Of a stretch of 64,000 nucleotides of DNA, positions 46,290-58,438 are shown piece by piece (the first letter of the stretch is position 1; every line of letters begins with the position of its first letter). Origin of the DNA: Ophioderma brevispina (lineage: Eukaryota > Echinodermata > Ophiuroidea > Amphilepidida > Ophiodermatidae). The translations under genes were made by a program, and so were the position numbers. The stretch is from positions 19,322-83,321 of the forward strand of contig JAMKCH010011775.1 of assembly GCA_023653785.1 (NCBI GenBank), given 5' to 3'. The notes under the pieces are model-generated. The model had not been told where the DNA came from. It made no database searches and saw nothing but the letters and a program-made list of their open reading frames with translations.

Positions 46290-48575
46290 GTTAAATCTAT
46301 AAGGGGCCAAGAAGGATGAAGGAGGAGGATGAAGCTTACTAGATGTGTGTGGATAAGCTCCACATCAGCTCTCAGAAAACTCACTTATATGTTCTACTAT
46401 CGCTTCACTTTCCAACCTGATTTTATCATCATTTGGTCACACTTAATGTGCTGCTCCACTATTTGGTTGTGCTTTGCTGAAAATGTGATAGTTTGCATAT
46501 TTCTCTAACTCTGTTAAACCTTCATATGTGCTTGGTAGCACTCTGCCAGAATTCTCCACCCTGATCATTGCAACACTACGGGCCTATACACATCCATTAT
46601 TGTGTTGCCTCAACTGGGGGGACTGTCCTTGGTGTGAATCAATGAGCCATCACCATGATAGGTAAGGGAACTGAGATTTCCCTATTCAAGGGGGACCTGG
46701 GTAAATCAACTCGTGCTTTGTTTGTGTGCTTGTGTCTCCCCACATTCACGTACCAACACTCAGAATGTTACTTTCAACTCCCCTTCCAAGCTTGACAGCA
46801 TCACGTAACTCACGTGTTCACAAGCTCTTATTATTACACTCAACTGATGAACTAGCTGATTATGTTTCAAGGAGGTTTTTTTTTTTTGCCTGTATCAACC
46901 TGTGATCAGTTTATGCCTGTCATGAACGAACTCATACTGCTAAGAATGGTGCTGTATGTTTCATCCATGTCTTGTAAGATCTTAAATCTTTCCATTCCTG
47001 GTGTACCCACAGTGCATGGAGCTTTCTAGGGTCATTCCGATCTTTCAAGTATGGTGATCGTCACTTGTTTCCAAAAATACCACGTCCCATTACATTACAA
47101 CCAATTGTCTGCAGATTTTGGAAAGGGTTATCCACAAGCACATCCTTTCTCATTCTAATCGACAACAAAAAGTTCTAACCAACCATAAAAATTGGCTTTC
47201 TTCCGAAGTCGTCCACTGCCGATGCCCTCCTCACGGGTCCCTAATGATTGGACTATGAGCATCTTGAAAGTCGGAAAAGTGTGGCTGTAGCCTTATTCGA
47301 CCTTAAGTAAGGACTTTGAAAGTCACCCATGCCTAATCTTTTGCGTAAACTCCATTCTGCTGGGATCATGGTGCCCTCTCTTTGCTGGCTTAAGTCCTAC
47401 CTTTCCGGCACCGTACAAGTCTGTTTCTGTTCATGGATTCTTCTGATCCTGTCCCGGTTCTGTCTGGTGTTCACCGGGGCTCTGTCTTGGGGCCCCTACT
47501 CTTTCTTATCTATTTTCACTAACATTTTAATTCTTCATTTTATCAACAGTTCCTGGGTTTTCTTTATGCTGAAGACACCACCCTATACAAAACCATCAGC
47601 CATGACAGTGATATCACCAGCTTTCAAGCAGACATTGATTCTATTCATAACTGGTTTACCAACAACAATCTCAATGCAATGCCAGCAAGACTAAACTCAT
47701 GGTCATCTCACCAGGGAAAGTGTAACCCTTTTCCCAAAGTCGGTCTCAGCCGAATAACCAAGTCATTGAAAGAGTTTCCTCTGTCAAAATTCTTGGTATT
47801 AACATCTTCTGCATTTATCGGAAGTGCACGTGAACTATATCTGCAAGAAAGCCAGAAGCGACCATGGCTAATCCATAGGGCTTTAACAAGCCTCCCCTAA
47901 CACACGCAGTTTTCTGTACCTTGCGGGGTTTTCAACCCATCCTGAGACGGCAGTATCACGTGGCATCCTTTAAACATCACGCTAACCAACAGGTTGGAAT
48001 TAACTCGCGTTTTGCCTGCAGAGAGGTAATTCTCCAGTCTTGGAATCTCTCCATTGTAGATCTCCTCATTGCTTCCAATCTTCCTCCTTTATCTAAGCGC
48101 CGCGTGACGTTCCTGTCCTGTGCCATCTCTTTAAGATTCTTAACCACCTTTGATCTTCTCCTATCCCTTCAATTCGCACCCTAGACCTACCCTCGCAATC
48201 TCAATATCCTCCTCTTGATCCACCCTTCCGCAGCTCTCGCTTTGCAAAAGGTCTTTTTATGCATTTGTCCGCCCATGTTGAACTACCTTCCCGAGGATTT
48301 TGTAAAATGCACCTCCTCAAAGCCTTCAAAGCCGCGTTAGCCTCCAATCTGTTAGCTGATATTTCTTAGGTTTTTTTTTTTTTTCTCCATCGTCTGGTCC
48401 CTTTAATTTTTGCTTTTCCATCCGATATGCTTTTCACTTTTGGTTTTAAAAGGGCTGCCTTCTTATTTTTGTGTGTTTTTTCTGGGCATCCCTTTTAATT
48501 TGTGCTATGTCCCTATTTGGCTTGTCCTGGCTATATAGCCATTGGTGAAATAAAAATAAATACAAAGAAAGCCAA
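46290..48575 (+). mobile_element. CR1/Rex1-like LINE, decayed, plus strand
   Basis: Reverse transcriptase motifs occur in order across shifting + frames. They are: FKYGDRHLFPK and RPITLQPIVCRFWK near 47040-47130; IGFLPKSSTADALLTGP at 47192-47242; LRKLHSAGIMVPSLCWLKSY near 47340-47400; VLSGVHRGSVLGPLLFLIYF around 47457-47515; FLYAEDTTLYKTISHD near 47565, with Glu in place of the second Asp of the YADD box; and NASKTKLMVIS near 47680-47710. The thumb region reads SWNLSIVDLLIASNLPPLSK at 48036-48095, and the C-terminus ends ASNLLADIS-stop at 48367. A 3' tail with AATAAAAATAAATAC ends near 48570. Upstream of 46950 the match is faint (DELADYV near 46840). Inactive. Confidence 0.8.
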
Positions 48576-49635
48576 ATTGAAGGTGACACATTACCATTGT
48601 CAATTAGGAGTGACCATATAGAAAGATCAGATTTGCGAAGTAATATTCAAAAATATTTTGGTGTACTTTTGTGAGCGCAGCGAGCTAAAAAAATAAAGAG
48701 TGGGCGAGCAAGCGATCCGAAAAATGGACACCTATCACAAGCATGATTTGCCCCTCACGTGACAATGGCTGGCTATGCCACCTGATGGAAACATATATGT
48801 AGAAAAATACTGAATGAGCGTGCTTCGGTGGCTTCCAGTGACTAACATGATTCAGAGGTTAGGTACTCCAAATGCATCTAATGAGCAACTTTTCTCAAAC
48901 AATTTTGACCAAGATTGCAGATAACACCCAAATAATTGGGCTGGCTCAAGATTTCATGGGGCTCGAACCAGTAGCGAAGCTCCCATAGGGCCACGGGCCA
49001 CGAGAGGTTTAGGTCCCCAAGCGATTGGCGATAAAGAGATTGGAGGGCGAAAGAGAAAAGAAAAGATAGGGAGAGAAAAAAGAAAGAGGGAGGGGGGAAG
49101 AACATAAAAAAGTATATGATTTGCAATTTTCAAACCGGGGCCTAATGCTAGTCAACGCTGTATTTATTAATCTGGGGCCCTCAAAATGCCTAATACCCTA
49201 AGCTAGAGCACTTCCCTTCTGAATGTTATTCATTAAAGTCTAACACTAGTTTCTGCATAAAAGGGGAATTGGGCCCGGAGATTGAAGGGCCCTAAGAGAT
49301 TGGAGGAAGTGAGAGAGAAAGAGACATCTCTAAAAATAAAATTTGAACAAAGAGTGTTGTAAAATTCTAATTATTTTTTTTAATATATTTCGAGTTTCTT
49401 CGTCGAGACTTGCCTTAATGCCTTAACTTATTTCAATCTTAATGCAAATTTTAGAATCAAACTTAGGTTGTTCGAACGGAATCTCGGACCAACAGATATC
49501 ATACGCTTGGGTAATGTAAAGAAAAAAATGCTCAATAATACATCTAAATGTGCAAATGATGAACAAGAGCTTACATAATACTTTGAGTTGAGAGCCCCGA
49601 CTCGAAAATCTTGAATTTTTCAAATTTCATTTGTA
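48576..49635. other. Non-coding stretch with repeat traces
   Basis: GTGAGCGCAGCGAGC is at 48671. Two related purine-rich blocks with 'gagattggagg' words are at 49030-49090 and 49275-49325. No exon. Confidence 0.3.
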
Positions 49636-49830
49636 CAAATGAAAATTGACCTTTTTTACCAGTTCAGCCATTATCAAATACCTCCAAACCAATGGTCATA
49701 GATGGTACAAACTATACCTTTTTGGAATCCTTATGACTAGACGGACAATATGGCATACATTTCAACATGATTGGAGTATTTTAAAAGTTTGACTCCTGTG
49801 TAACCTTAAATTGGTCCCACCACAATTTGA
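49636..49830. repeat. Fragment related to the fold-back at 62.1-62.9 kb
   Basis: Shared order: 'tggtacaaactatacctttt', 'atccttatgactagac', 'aatatggcatacatttcaac', 'gattgga', 'aaaagtttgactcctgt'. A fainter copy occurs at 4900-4970. Confidence 0.55.
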
Positions 49831-49889
49831 GAGTACTAATTACCTAGCATTGATATAGAGGGTCCATACCAACTACCAAAGGTGTCAAA

Positions 49890-51337
49890 CCTTTTCCGTA
49901 GTGGGGGTGAATGATGATGTTTGACCTGGGTCCATGCTCCTAATCTATGTAGATGATCTTGGGAGCTTGCGCTATAGAAGAAATCTGTTACACAGCTAGT
50001 GAAAAAAATATAGCTTGTCACCCATTTTGTTGGTTGAATTTCCGTCAAGGTTTCGTGGTTACGTGCAAAACGCCGACCATGATATGAAGGACTGATGCCG
50101 TCGTGGCCTTCGTTATTAGCTGTTATTGAGTTTATTGTGGATTTTTTAAAGGCAATACCAGCAATTTTCTTGACCAGAATATAATAAAATTCATTAAAAA
50201 CTAGGTTTTTATATTTTGGAACAAGCCTACATGAAAGAATAAACAGAATATAATGTAAAAGTGAATGATCTTATAAAGCCAAATTCTGCCAATTATGATG
50301 TCGTCGACGCTGTCATAATCAGTTGCATTGTCTTAGTTATTTACAATTTTCACGCCTGATAACCTTTGACCGATAATTGTAAGGCACTTTCCACCTACAT
50401 TTTTTAAAACTTTTTTGATATGTTATTCTATGACATTTTACAAGAGCAAATAAAAAAAAATTCTGTTCCAATTTGTCCACTTTTTTATATAAATATATTT
50501 ATAGTAGCCATTGGCGTTTTAACAGATGTTAATGTGCACCGGACTGTATCGTTGCTGTCGGTGACGGCATAAACATTACTGGTACCATTCGTATGGCCAG
50601 CATTGTATTGTTCGTATCGTTGGCAACAACACAGCATCCCAATAAACTACTTGTAGATCTTAACGAAGGCAGACCTATTTCAAAATAGGTTCTCGAGAAG
50701 CAAAGTTATTAAATCCAGGACACTTTTACGACAGAAGGAACCAGATCTAGGATGGCATTTCTGCAATCTTCGGTGATTTTGAGAGCCACGGGTTCTATTT
50801 CCAAGAACATTATTAGAAGATGTACGAGTGGGAATACATTCACTTCAATACCTTACAGGTAGGACTTAATTGGCTTGCTCAGAGGTGGTAACAGGATTTC
50901 AGTAGGCCTATATTTTGAACTTTATTTTGTTTTGATCTTGCAACGGGGCGAGCGAAATCTTAAATTCTTGATGCGCTCCGGGCCTTTCCGGTCATTGTTC
51001 ACAGTGATCAATTAGCTAAAGTCACGATGATGTATTAGTATTCAAACAGAAGCAAATACTGGGCTTTATGGCACACATTTTACACAGCAAAATAATTCCA
51101 GTTCATTACTTTTCCTTGAAGGGGCCCAATTTCAATGAGACCTTATGTCATTTCTATTGCATTGTTTGTCATGTTTTTCTTAATATCACATTATGTATTT
51201 ATATACTACTAGGACCTGTGTTCAGTAAACAAAATATCTACAGTGTGAGTCAATAAAACCCTACATTCAGAAAAAGATTTTTAAAAGGTTAAACGTTATT
51301 TTTGCTTAAATGTTTGATTTGGTTGATTACAAGAATA
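49890..51337 (+). repeat. Segmental tandem duplication, first copy (contains R50)
   Basis: From CCTTTTCCGTAGTGGGGG onward the sequence is repeated from 51358 at an offset of 1468, with only occasional substitutions (for example AATTTGTCC versus AATTTTTCC). It contains R50 without the 221-bp MITE. It ends at AAGAATA, followed by a T20 run (51338-51357) at the junction. Confidence 0.9.
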
Positions 51338-51357
51338 TTTTTTTTTTTTTTTTTTTT

Positions 51358-53035
51358 CCTTTTCCGTAGTGGGGGTGAATGATGATGTTTGACCTGGGTC
51401 CATGCTCCTAATCTATGTAGATGATCTTGGGAGCTTGCGCTATAGAAGAAATCTGTTACACAGCTAGTGAAAAAAATATAGCTTGTCACCCATTTTGTTG
51501 GTTGAATTTCCGTCAAGGTTTCGTGGTTACGTGCAAAACGCCGACCATGATATGAAGGACTGATGCCGTCGTGGCCTTCGTTATTAGCTGTTATTGAGTT
51601 TATTGTGGATTTTTTAAAGGCAATACCAGCAATTTTCTTGACCAGAATATAATAAAATTCATTAAAAACTAGGTTTTTATATTTTGGAACAAGCCTACAT
51701 GAAAGAATAAACAGAATATAATGTAAAAGTGAATGATCTTATAAAGCCAAATTCTGCCAATTATGATGTCGTCGACGCTGTCATAATCAGTTGCATTGTC
51801 TTAGTTATTTACAATTTTCACGCCTGATAACCTTTGACCGATAATTGTAAGGCACTTTCCACCTACATTTTTTAAAACTTTTTTGATATGTTATTCTATG
51901 ACATTTTACAAGAGCAAATAAAAAAAAATTCTGTTCCAATTTTTCCACTTTTTTATATAAATATATTTATAGTAGCCATTGGCGTTTTAACAGATGTTAA
52001 TGTGCACCGGACTGTATCGTTGCTGTCGGTGACGGCATAAACATTACTGGTACCATTAAGAGAAGATACCAGTAGCTTCCCACAATGCATTGCTTCCATT
52101 GGAAGTTTTTGTACAGGTTGCCATGTGGATCGTTAGAGATGAAACGCTCTTAAAATGCAAGTTTGTGATCAGTACTGTCAATTTAGCCATGTTTCATCAC
52201 TAACGACCCACATCAGTACCTGTACAAAAACCTCCATTGGAAGCAATGCATTGTGGGAAGCTATTGAAATCTTCTCTTGGTACCATTCGTATGACCAGCA
52301 TTGTATTGTTCGTATCGTTGGCAACAACACAGCATCCCAATAAACTACTTGTAGATCTTAACGAAGGCAGACCTATTTCAAAATAGGTTCTCGAGAAGCA
52401 AAGTTATTAAATCCAGGACACTTTTACGACAGAAGGAACCAGATCTAGGATGGCATTTCTGCAATCTTCGGTGATTTTGAGAGCCACGGGTTCTATTTCC
52501 AAGAACATTATTAGAAGATGTACGAGTGGGAATACATTCACTTCAATACCTTACAGGTAGGACTTAATTGGCTTGCTCAGAGGTGGTAACAGGATTTCAG
52601 TAGGCCTATATTTTGAACTTTATTTTGTTTTGATCTTGCAACGGGGCGAGCGAAATCTTAAATTCTTGATGCGCTCCGGGCCTTTCCGGTCATTGTTCAC
52701 AGTGATCAATTAGCTAAAGTCACGATGATGTATTAGTATTCAAACAGAAGCAAATACTGGGCTTTATGGCACACATTTTACACAGCAAAATAATTCCAGT
52801 TCATTACTTTTCCTTGAAGGGGCCCAATTTCAATGAGACCTTATGTCATTTCTATTGCATTGTTTGTCATGTTTTTCTTAATATCACATTATGTATTTAT
52901 ATACTACTAGGACCTGTGTTCAGTAAACAAAATATCTACAGTGTGAGTCAATAAAACCCTACATTCAGAAAAAGATTTTTAAAAGGTTAAACGTTATTTT
53001 TGCTTAAATGTTTGATTTGGTTGATTACAAGAATA
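51358..53035 (+). repeat. Segmental tandem duplication, second copy, with MITE insertion
   Basis: Same as 49890-51337 up to 52057. After the 221-bp MITE and its 9-bp target duplication it continues at offset 1698. Confidence 0.9.
52058..52278. mobile_element. MITE, 221 bp, with perfect 9-bp target duplication
   Basis: The ends are AAGAGAAGATACC and AATCTTCTCTT, with arms of about 85 bp. GGTACCATT stands at 52049-52057 and 52279-52287. The first copy of the duplication (near 50580) has a single GGTACCATT and no insert, which fixes the boundaries exactly. The duplication length and structure suit a Mutator-like element, though Merlin-type elements also make 8-9 bp duplications. Same family at 3057. 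Confidence 0.95.
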
Positions 53036-53042
53036 AACAGGC

Positions 53043-53073
<31 letters not shown>

Positions 53074-54070
53074 CTTTTTTACCAAAGCACTGCTGAAGAC
53101 CATGTACAGGGCGAGTCAAAAAGATTTACACTATTTCAGAAAAATATTAAAAATGTTTAACAAGTGTAGAAATTATTTTTCATACATGAAAACAATAGCT
53201 CATTATATCCACTGGCATTGGTAAAAAAATCGTAGGTTTTTAATATGTTGATATGGCAAATTAACGGAAAGTCCGCAAAAACCATATTGACCACGGTTGT
53301 ACAATTCTTCACGTCCACATCAGCAAAGCCATCAGTTAATGTCATCTAAAGCTATATAAATTCTTAATAAGCTTTGTTTTTTTTCCCCTAAAGTAACCAG
53401 TACCTAATCCATACCAATTGTTGTTGATAATTATTTCTTAATAATAGTTAATTAAGTAGCGTGGCAGGCGAAAAGGGGCGCATTGTCCCCTCCCCCATGG
53501 GTCTGGCCAGGAAATAAGCTAAAGCTACCGGTAAAGCAGGAAAGTGGGGAAGGACAAGCAGAAAGGGAAGGAAAGGAGAAGAAATGATTAAGATGCAACA
53601 TGTGCAAAGGGAGGTACAGATGGACGCTGAATGTGTGTAATGTTCAAATTTTGAAACCCTCAAAGTAGCCCCCCCCATCAGATTATAAAGGCGTCGGTGA
53701 AAAATGTGGGTCAACAGGCTGTATTGCATAGGATTACCCCTATACATATTTGCATTCTAAGTTTCCGAGACAAGATATGTGAAAAATTTCAACATACATT
53801 GATATAATGCTTCAAAGTTTGGGTATAAGATTCCATAATTTGTGATTGATTTCAGAATAATGAAATATTTTGATATTTGAACGTTTACACAAAAATATCA
53901 AAGCAAACAAAGAATGCCATGATGTATTTGTGTAGACTCATCAAAAGTCTCTTTGGCCATATTCTACAACAGTAATTCCGTGGATAAAGTGAAAAATGAG
54001 TACCTATCTTTAAGTTAGCATAACTTCTCAATGCAATTTTCAAAATTTCTCTAGTAGGTGAAACTATCTT
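52152..54070 (+). repeat. 1.92-kb tandem duplication, first unit
   Basis: It begins inside the 221-bp MITE. It holds half the MITE, R50, a (CT)n run (53047-53073), the left end of the mariner-like MITE and unique flank. TCTT precedes both breakpoints (52148-52151 and 54067-54070). Confidence 0.93.
53047..53073. repeat. (CT)n microsatellite
   Basis: About 13 CT units; copied at 54965-54991 by the 1.92-kb duplication. Confidence 0.95.
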
Positions 54071-54961
54071 AAAATGCAAGTTTGTGATCAGTACTGTCAA
54101 TTTAGCCATGTTTCATCACTAACGACCCACATCAGTACCTGTACAAAAACCTCCATTGGAAGCAATGCATTGTGGGAAGCTATTGAAATCTTCTCTTGGT
54201 ACCATTCGTATGACCAGCATTGTATTGTTCGTATCGTTGGCAACAACACAGCATCCCAATAAACTACTTGTAGATCTTAACGAAGGCAGACCTATTTCAA
54301 AATAGGTTCTCGAGAAGCAAAGTTATTAAATCCAGGACACTTTTACGACAGAAGGAACCAGATCTAGGATGGCATTTCTGCAATCTTCGGTGATTTTGAG
54401 AGCCACGGGTTCTATTTCCAAGAACATTATTAGAAGATGTACGAGTGGGAATACATTCACTTCAATACCTTACAGGTAGGACTTAATTGGCTTGCTCAGA
54501 GGTGGTAACAGGATTTCAGTAGGCCTATATTTTGAACTTTATTTTGTTTTGATCTTGCAACGGGGCGAGCGAAATCTTAAATTCTTGATGCGCTCCGGGC
54601 CTTTCCGGTCATTGTTCACAGTGATCAATTAGCTAAAGTCACGATGATGTATTAGTATTCAAACAGAAGCAAATACTGGGCTTTATGGCACACATTTTAC
54701 ACAGCAAAATAATTCCAGTTCATTACTTTTCCTTGAAGGGGCCCAATTTCAATGAGACCTTATGTCATTTCTATTGCATTGTTTGTCATGTTTTTCTTAA
54801 TATCACATTATGTATTTATATACTACTAGGACCTGTGTTCAGTAAACAAAATATCTACAGTGTGAGTCAATAAAACCCTACATTCAGAAAAAGATTTTTA
54901 AAAGGTTAAACGTTATTTTTGCTTAAATGTTTGATTTGGTTGATTACAAGAATAAACAGGC

Positions 54962-54992
<31 letters not shown>

Positions 54993-55990
54993 CTTTTTTA
55001 CCAAAAGCACTGCTGAAGACCATGTACAGGGCGAGTCAAAAAGATTTACACTATTTCAGAAAAATATTAAAAATGTTTAACAAGTGTAGAAATTATTTTT
55101 CATACATGAAAACAATAGCTCATTATATCCACTGGCATTGGTAAAAAAATCGTAGGTTTTTAATATGTTGATATGGCAAATTAACGGAAAGTCCGCAAAA
55201 ACCATATTGACCACGGTTGTACAATTCTTCACGTCCACATCAGCAAAGCCATCAGTTAATGTCATCTAAAGCTATATAAATTCTTAATAAGCTTTGTTTT
55301 TTTTCCCCTAAAGTAACCAGTACCTAATCCATACCAATTGTTGTTGATAATTATTTCTTAATAATAGTTAATTAAGTAGCGTGGCAGGCGAAAAGGGGCG
55401 CATTGTCCCCTCCCCCATGGGTCTGGCCAGGAAATAAGCTAAAGCTACCGGTAAAGCAGGAAAGTGGGGAAGGACAAGCAGAAAGGGAAGGAAAGGAGAA
55501 GAAATGATTAAGATGCAACATGTGCAAAGGGAGGTACAGATGGACGCTGAATGTGTGTAATGTTCAAATTTTGAAACCCTCAAAGTAGCCCCCCCCATCA
55601 GATTATAAAGGCGTCGGTGAAAAATGTGGGTCAACAGGCTGTATTGCATAGGATTACCCCTATACATATTTGCATTCTAAGTTTCCGAGACAAGATATGT
55701 GAAAAATTTCAACATACATTGATATAATGCTTCAAAGTTTGGGTATAAGATTCCATAATTTGTGATTGATTTCAGAATAATGAAATATTTTGATATTTGA
55801 ACGTTTACACAAAAATATCAAAGCAAACAAAGAATGCCATGATGTATTTGTGTAGACTCATCAAAAGTCTCTTTGGCCATATTCTACAACAGTAATTCCG
55901 TGGATAAAGTGAAAAATGAGTACCTATCTTTAAGTTAGCATAACTTCTCAATGCAATTTTCAAAATTTCTCTAGTAGGTGAAACTATCTT
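54071..55990 (+). repeat. 1.92-kb tandem duplication, second unit
   Basis: Offset 1919, becoming 1920 after one extra A (ACCAAAAGCAC versus ACCAAAGCAC near 55004). No other difference was noticed on reading. It runs through TCTT at 55987-55990 into the un-duplicated right part of the mariner-like MITE. Confidence 0.93.
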
Positions 55991-56328
55991 GTTTTATATA
56001 TGATAGTCAATATCTTCGGTAGATTTTTCACTGCTGTAGAAAAATTCAAACAAAACGAGTGTATATCTTTTGACCCACCCTGTATGCTCTATGTAAACGA
56101 TACGGTAATCTTTGTGTGGCTTAAAATGGCCAAACGGGAATTTAAGTCTCTCAACAAAAGAGGCATAACTTCTTCCTCCAAAGTCCAAATAAACGTTTTC
56201 TGAAAGCCTGTAAAAATAAGAAATCTCTCTTCATATCCAAAGTAAACATTTAAGCAGAAATAAAACAGTAAAAAAACTGTTTTAATTGTTTTTTATTCTG
56301 AATGTAGGATTTCTATTGACTCGAACTG
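54858..56328. mobile_element. Outer mariner-like MITE with TA target
   Basis: The left end is TA-CAGTGTGAGTCAATAAAA and the right end reads in complement TA-CAGTTCGAGTCAATAGAA. 'cctacattcag' and 'ctgaatgtagg' follow as inverted words. It holds a (CT)n run (54965-54991) and an inner MITE. Left ends of this element also stand at 51260 and 52939 in the other duplication units. Confidence 0.75.
55027..56082. mobile_element. Inner mariner-like MITE, 1056 bp, TA target
   Basis: The ends are CAGGGCGAGTCAAAAAGAT and, in complement, CAGGGTGGGTCAAAAGATA, each flanked by TA. It is nested in the outer element, whose ends share GAGTCAA. Non-coding: the 99-residue frame at 55368-55667 has no transposase features. 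The first-unit copy (53107-54070) lacks the right end because the duplication breakpoint falls inside it. Confidence 0.8.
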
Positions 56329-56371
56329 TAAGGAATGAGTGACTTTTATTTCACACTATTTCAGTAAAATT

Positions 56372-56638
56372 CAGGCCCGTACGCGCGGTGATGGGGGTGC
56401 GGTCGCACTCCCCCCCCCCCCACAAATTTCACAAAAGGTGCAAAAGGTCCACTCTTTGGTGACTTTTTGCATAAAAAGGTCCAAATTTAGAGAAATTTTG
56501 ACAAGAAAGTCCACCTTTTGGTGATATGTTCAAAAAGTCCAAAAAAGGACCATTTTAGGGTGGTTAGGTCCACTTTTACCAAAAGAGGTCCATTTTTTCG
56601 AAGTCCCGCCCCCCAATAAAATCCCACGTACGGCCCTG
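56372..56638. mobile_element. hAT-type MITE, 267 bp, with 8-bp target duplication
   Basis: The ends are CAGGCCCGTACGCG and, in complement, CAGGGCCGTACGTGGG. Flanks are GTAAAATT (56364-56371) and GTAATATT (56639-56646). The inside is built of repeated 'aaaaggtccac' / 'aaaaagtcca' words. Confidence 0.85.
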
Positions 56639-56646
56639 GTAATATT

Positions 56647-57238
56647 AATAGAGGTCAGGTATTGGATTGATTTGAATTGATTATAATAGGGTAACGCTTG
56701 AGTGGAGTAAGGACATCCGTTGGTAAAACCGGCATATTATATGCATGAGGCCGGTAAAGTGCAGATCCTTTGGAATATATTAGAGATATTAGAGCGTCAT
56801 CTCAAGCATTGCCAGGTGGTACCTGCTCTCAAACAAGTGGTACCTGCAACCATATTCCAAGGATTTTCTCAAAGCTATATATATGTCGCCTGACAAAATT
56901 GCCTACCCGTGACTGATTTACAGCATTCGGTGGTTGTGTTTGTGTTATTTTACCACATAGATATTAGCACAGCAGATTGATGCAACTTGCGCTTGATGAT
57001 ATGACACGTCCAAAGAAAGATTGCTGGTTATATATAAAGCAATGTATAGTTTTTTTCATATACGACCTATGTTTTAACACCCCCCCACCGTGAGGCATGA
57101 GATATGTGCGATACCCCTGTAGTAAAATAGCTTTCTTTGGGCGTACCCCAGAAGGTGTAATAAGTCCATCCCACAATGCAACGGTTTTGGGGAATTTCAC
57201 TTCGGTAAGGTCATGTGATACCACAAAAACGCATAACA
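56647..57238. other. Non-coding stretch
   Basis: A short direct repeat, GGTACCTGC (56818 and 56841). No exon recognised that would serve as the upstream HMGR exon. Confidence 0.3.
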
Positions 57239-57730
57239 CTTAAGTGCATAAGGGGGTGTCTATGTGGACCCAGGATTTCGTTTTTCTCTCGCCACGTTTT
57301 AACGCTAAAATTATTTTGCCCAAGATTTTATGTAATTGCCTAAATATCAGGTTCGCATATTTTGGTGAAAAAAATCAAATCGGCCATGGCGTTTTCATAC
57401 TAATTAGCATACATGGCGCTAATCAAAATTTGTTTTCCTCTTAAATCGTACTGGAGTGACTTTTTGAGTTTTATTTCAGGAATGTAATCGTATTTATGTC
57501 CTACTATTATGAGCCAATTTTTTTATGGAAAAAGTCCTTCGGGAAAGTGATTTTTCATTTTTGGGCGGGAGAATTTGGTATGCGTCATAAAAATCGATTT
57601 TTGGACTGACATTTTGAATCTGTATATCCGATTTTCATTCCAACGGCACGGCAAAGTGGTTTTCAGAGAGGGGCCCACTTGGACCCCCTTATGTACCAAC
57701 GGGAGTGCAGAAAAACGTATGCACTTAGAT
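57239..57730. mobile_element. TIR element next to HMGR copy C
   Basis: The left end CTTAAGTGCATAAGGGGGTG and right end words GGACCCCCTTATG and TATGCACTTAG are inverted. The right arm has an extra ~28 bases between its two parts. It ends 45 bases before the HMGR exon acceptor. Non-coding. Confidence 0.65.
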
Positions 57731-57774
57731 GTCAAGTCGTTATTATAAACATGGTTTGTTTCTACTCTGTGTAG

Positions 57775-58243
57775 GGGAGATTACAGCCAGAAGGCGGCAG
57801 ATTCAAGGCGTCAGTGGGCACAAGAAGTAACCAAGACATGTCTTAGTAACCTAGACGGCTGGTGGGAACCTAATGTGAAGTTCATCGCCAACATAGAAAA
57901 TGCTATCGGTGTCGCCCGCATCCCTGTTGGTTTAGTGGGGCCGATTGAGATCCGCGGCAAATATGCGAATGGTACCTTTCTCGTTCCAGCCTGTACAACG
58001 GAAGGTGCTCTCTTAGCATCTGCTTGCAGGGGAGGAACAGCCTTAAGAAAATCCGGAGGAGTTCGGGCTTACGCCTTTCGTCAGCGTATGATTAGAGCTC
58101 CAACATTCTTTTGCGAGGATCCAGAGCAAGCTGAACGGCTGGGGAACTGGATTCAGGATTCTGTTCCAAAACTTCACAACATTGTCGGAACAGTATCTAG
58201 GAGGGCCAAACTGAAAACAGTGGATTTCTTCATCGATTCAGAG
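57775..58243 (+). CDS. HMGR: HMG-CoA reductase-like catalytic exon, copy C (intact internal exon)
   Basis: This exon encodes part of the catalytic domain of HMG-CoA reductase, which reduces HMG-CoA to mevalonate with NADPH at the start of isoprenoid synthesis. It follows an acceptor (TGTGTAG) and ends at a GT donor after GATTCAGAG. It is open for 156 codons, entering in phase 2 and leaving in phase 0. Visible motifs are GDYSQKAADSRRQW at the start, ENAIGVARIPVGLVGP at codons 41-56 and TTEGALLASACRG at codons 74-86, with the catalytic Glu at 58001-58003. The motif set resembles bacterial-type HMGR. The phase-0 end joins exactly to the exon at 60136. No start codon or membrane domain is visible upstream, so N-terminal exons must lie elsewhere or be missing. 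It is the only HMGR exon here without a frameshift. The family call is firm; substrate specificity is inferred. Confidence 0.85.
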
Positions 58244-58438
58244 GTATCTTTTTCAAGTTAAAATTGCACTTACAGCCGACCCTATCAAACTTGTAAACTT
58301 TTGGTATACTAAATGCTTTACCTAAAAATCTGTATAGAATGCTGGATTCTTAAAAAAACACACATTTGTTTGGTAAACGTCTTACAATCGGTTACATAAG
58401 TCGATCCAAACACACTCATTGCATCTGGTAGCAAGCTT

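Noticed and set aside
53448..53747. 99-codon minus-strand open frame, present twice (also 55368-55667)
   Set aside because: Repeated only because of the 1.92-kb duplication; no motif or family resemblance, and it lies in a non-coding MITE.
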